Virus record (IMG/VR): IMGVR_UViG_3300026484_000097
Span: 1-38,531 of that record
Reading direction: 5' to 3' (one strand)
Source of the DNA: a virus
DNA length: 38,531 bases
The notes beneath the pieces are model-generated. The model was not told the origin of the DNA, ran no database searches, and worked only from the letters and a program-made list of their open reading frames with translations. The first letter of the stretch is position 1, and each line of letters opens with the position of its first letter. The translations under genes and the position numbers were made by a program. Below, piece after piece: positions 37,616 through 38,531 of this stretch.

Positions 37616-38531
37616 TTAGCAAAAGTCTAGTACTAGACTAAGGCTAAGATTTTTCTTTCCATATTTTTTATGGAATTTCCTGTGACATTTTTCGCAAAAA
37701 GTCACTCCATTATTGACATTGAAAATCAAATCTTTGTGATTAGAAAATTCTTGAACATGGTGGGCATTTAATGTTCCACCAACTTTGTTGCATTTCTTAC
37801 AAGTGTAATTATCTCTTATAAATACATCTTTCCTCCATTCTTTATACTCTTTTGAAGTTCTTAAAAGATTGTTTTCTTCAGATATTCCACCTTTCCAATT
37901 AGGATGATTTTCTTTCTTATGATTTTGCATTCGTTGAACTTTTTGCATTGTCTCTTTTTTTAGACATCCACATGATTTTGTTTTGCCTGATTTAAATGAA
38001 AAATTGTCAATTTCTTTAACATTTCCACAGTCACATAAACACAACGAGCGACCGCTTTTCTCTCCTGCACACAGAACAGTAAGTCTATTATTTTTAGTTC
38101 CTACTTCCAATGTTTTTGTAAGTTTAGTTTTCAATGTACATGTTTGACACTCAAAATTACCTGTATTAAACAAAATCTCTGCGTACCTTTCAAAACCTAT
38201 TTCACAAGTAGGGCAAAACATTTTTATTTTTATTTTGCTTGTTGGCTTTAGTTTTTCTATTTTTTTAGATATACCTCTAAAAGTTATAGAAACTTCATAT
38301 ATTTTATGTTTCATTTCAAAAAATACCTTTCTGTGTTGTATCTTATTTATCCAAGACCCTATCATTTTTCCTATTTCATCAATTATTTTAGAAATAGCTA
38401 AAAATCTATGTTCTGGTCTTGCATCTTTAACATTTTTTCTTGAATCTTTAAATGCAAAATATCCTAGCTCATTTGCTAAGATTATCTGCATTCGTAATTT
38501 TTCGTGTTCTATATCTAAAAGAGTCAAAGTT
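37616..38531 (-). CDS. HNH homing endonuclease with zinc ribbons (partial at window edge)
   Basis: The frame stays open to the edge, so the 5' end is probably missing; the first in-window TTG (38527) need not be the start. Layout: a basic N-terminal region, a zinc ribbon (C-P-T-C and C-Q-T-C), a C-L-C-D-C-G-N-V / S-C-G-C-L-K-K-E module often attached to homing enzymes, a N-H-P-N-W-K-G-G-I (NUMOD3-like) segment, then HNH: C-K-K-C, H-H-V-Q-E-F, N-N-G-V, C-E-K-C-H. It probably sits between tail genes as a free-standing homing gene. Base composition resembles its neighbours. Confidence 0.85.
   Translation of the reverse strand, partial: TLTLLDIEHEKLRMQIILANELGYFAFKDSRKNVKDARPEHRFLAISKIIDEIGKMIGSWINKIQHRKVFFEMKHKIYEVSITFRGISKKIEKLKPTSKIKIKMFCPTCEIGFERYAEILFNTGNFECQTCTLKTKLTKTLEVGTKNNRLTVLCAGEKSGRSLCLCDCGNVKEIDNFSFKSGKTKSCGCLKKETMQKVQRMQNHKKENHPNWKGGISEENNLLRTSKEYKEWRKDVFIRDNYTCKKCNKVGGTLNAHHVQEFSNHKDLIFNVNNGVTFCEKCHRKFHKKYGKKNLSLSLVLDFC

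Noticed and set aside
1-38531. The window as a closed circle with ends joined exactly.
   Set aside because: Direct joining reads R-L-Y-E-A-K-L then stop, and leaves the phage without tail-tip genes. No terminal overlap is visible between the two ends.

Overview
This window is most of a tailed double-stranded DNA phage genome: a siphovirus with a very long tail and a low-GC genome. No integrase, excisionase or CI-type repressor is visible, so a lytic lifestyle is the simplest reading. The host cannot be fixed from sequence alone. The AT-rich composition, AAGGA-type ribosome binding sites, dependence on ThyX, and a ribonucleotide reductase small subunit that looks like those of Campylobacterota or Aquificota hint at a low-GC Gram-negative host; this is a low-confidence inference.

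Layout. (1) About 0-13.7 kb, minus strand: the late morphogenesis operon, read right to left. It runs TerS candidate, RHH protein, TerL, DUF4055 portal, scaffold, major capsid, head-tail connectors, tail tube, a tail-assembly chaperone made by -1 frameshifting (not a single open frame), and an 1830-aa tape measure. It continues off the left edge. (2) About 13.7-14.4 kb: a divergent control region with a promoter facing each way, tandem repeats, and a large dyad inside the rightward promoter. (3) 14.4-20 kb, plus strand: an early region that begins with one small helical gene. A 700-base non-coding stretch full of nested and long-range stems follows (candidate structured RNA), then small genes, an AAA+ ATPase and its DUF7192-like partner. 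(4) 19.9-20.4 kb: a probable origin or control region with ten GnnGTCA motifs, a TTGACA/TACAAT promoter and a strongly folded leader RNA. (5) 20.4-35.1 kb, plus strand: the replication and nucleotide block. It holds primase-polymerase/helicase, DUF2800 Fe-S nuclease, DUF2815 ssDNA-binding protein, family B DNA polymerase, dUTPase, SNF2 helicase, VRR-NUC nuclease, ThyX and a lone NrdB, mixed with many small coupled genes. (6) 35.1-38.5 kb, minus strand: M15 endopeptidase, holin-like protein, coiled-coil membrane protein, permuted papain-fold peptidase, tail-fibre-assembly-like protein, and an HNH homing endonuclease cut by the right edge.

Both window ends lie inside minus-strand tail genes and no tail-tip or fibre genes are present. 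On a circular map the leftward late operon would run from the terminase through the tail genes, the missing segment and lysis, to the convergent junction at 35.1 kb. The window is therefore best read as a nearly complete, permuted genome whose tail-tip region is missing.

The most unusual content is non-coding. It includes a possible large structured RNA at about 14.93-15.26 kb, two structured leaders ahead of the two key replication genes, a GnnGTCA array, a family of dispersed 15-mers on both sides of the early cassette, and a long inverted repeat between the tail tube and chaperone genes.
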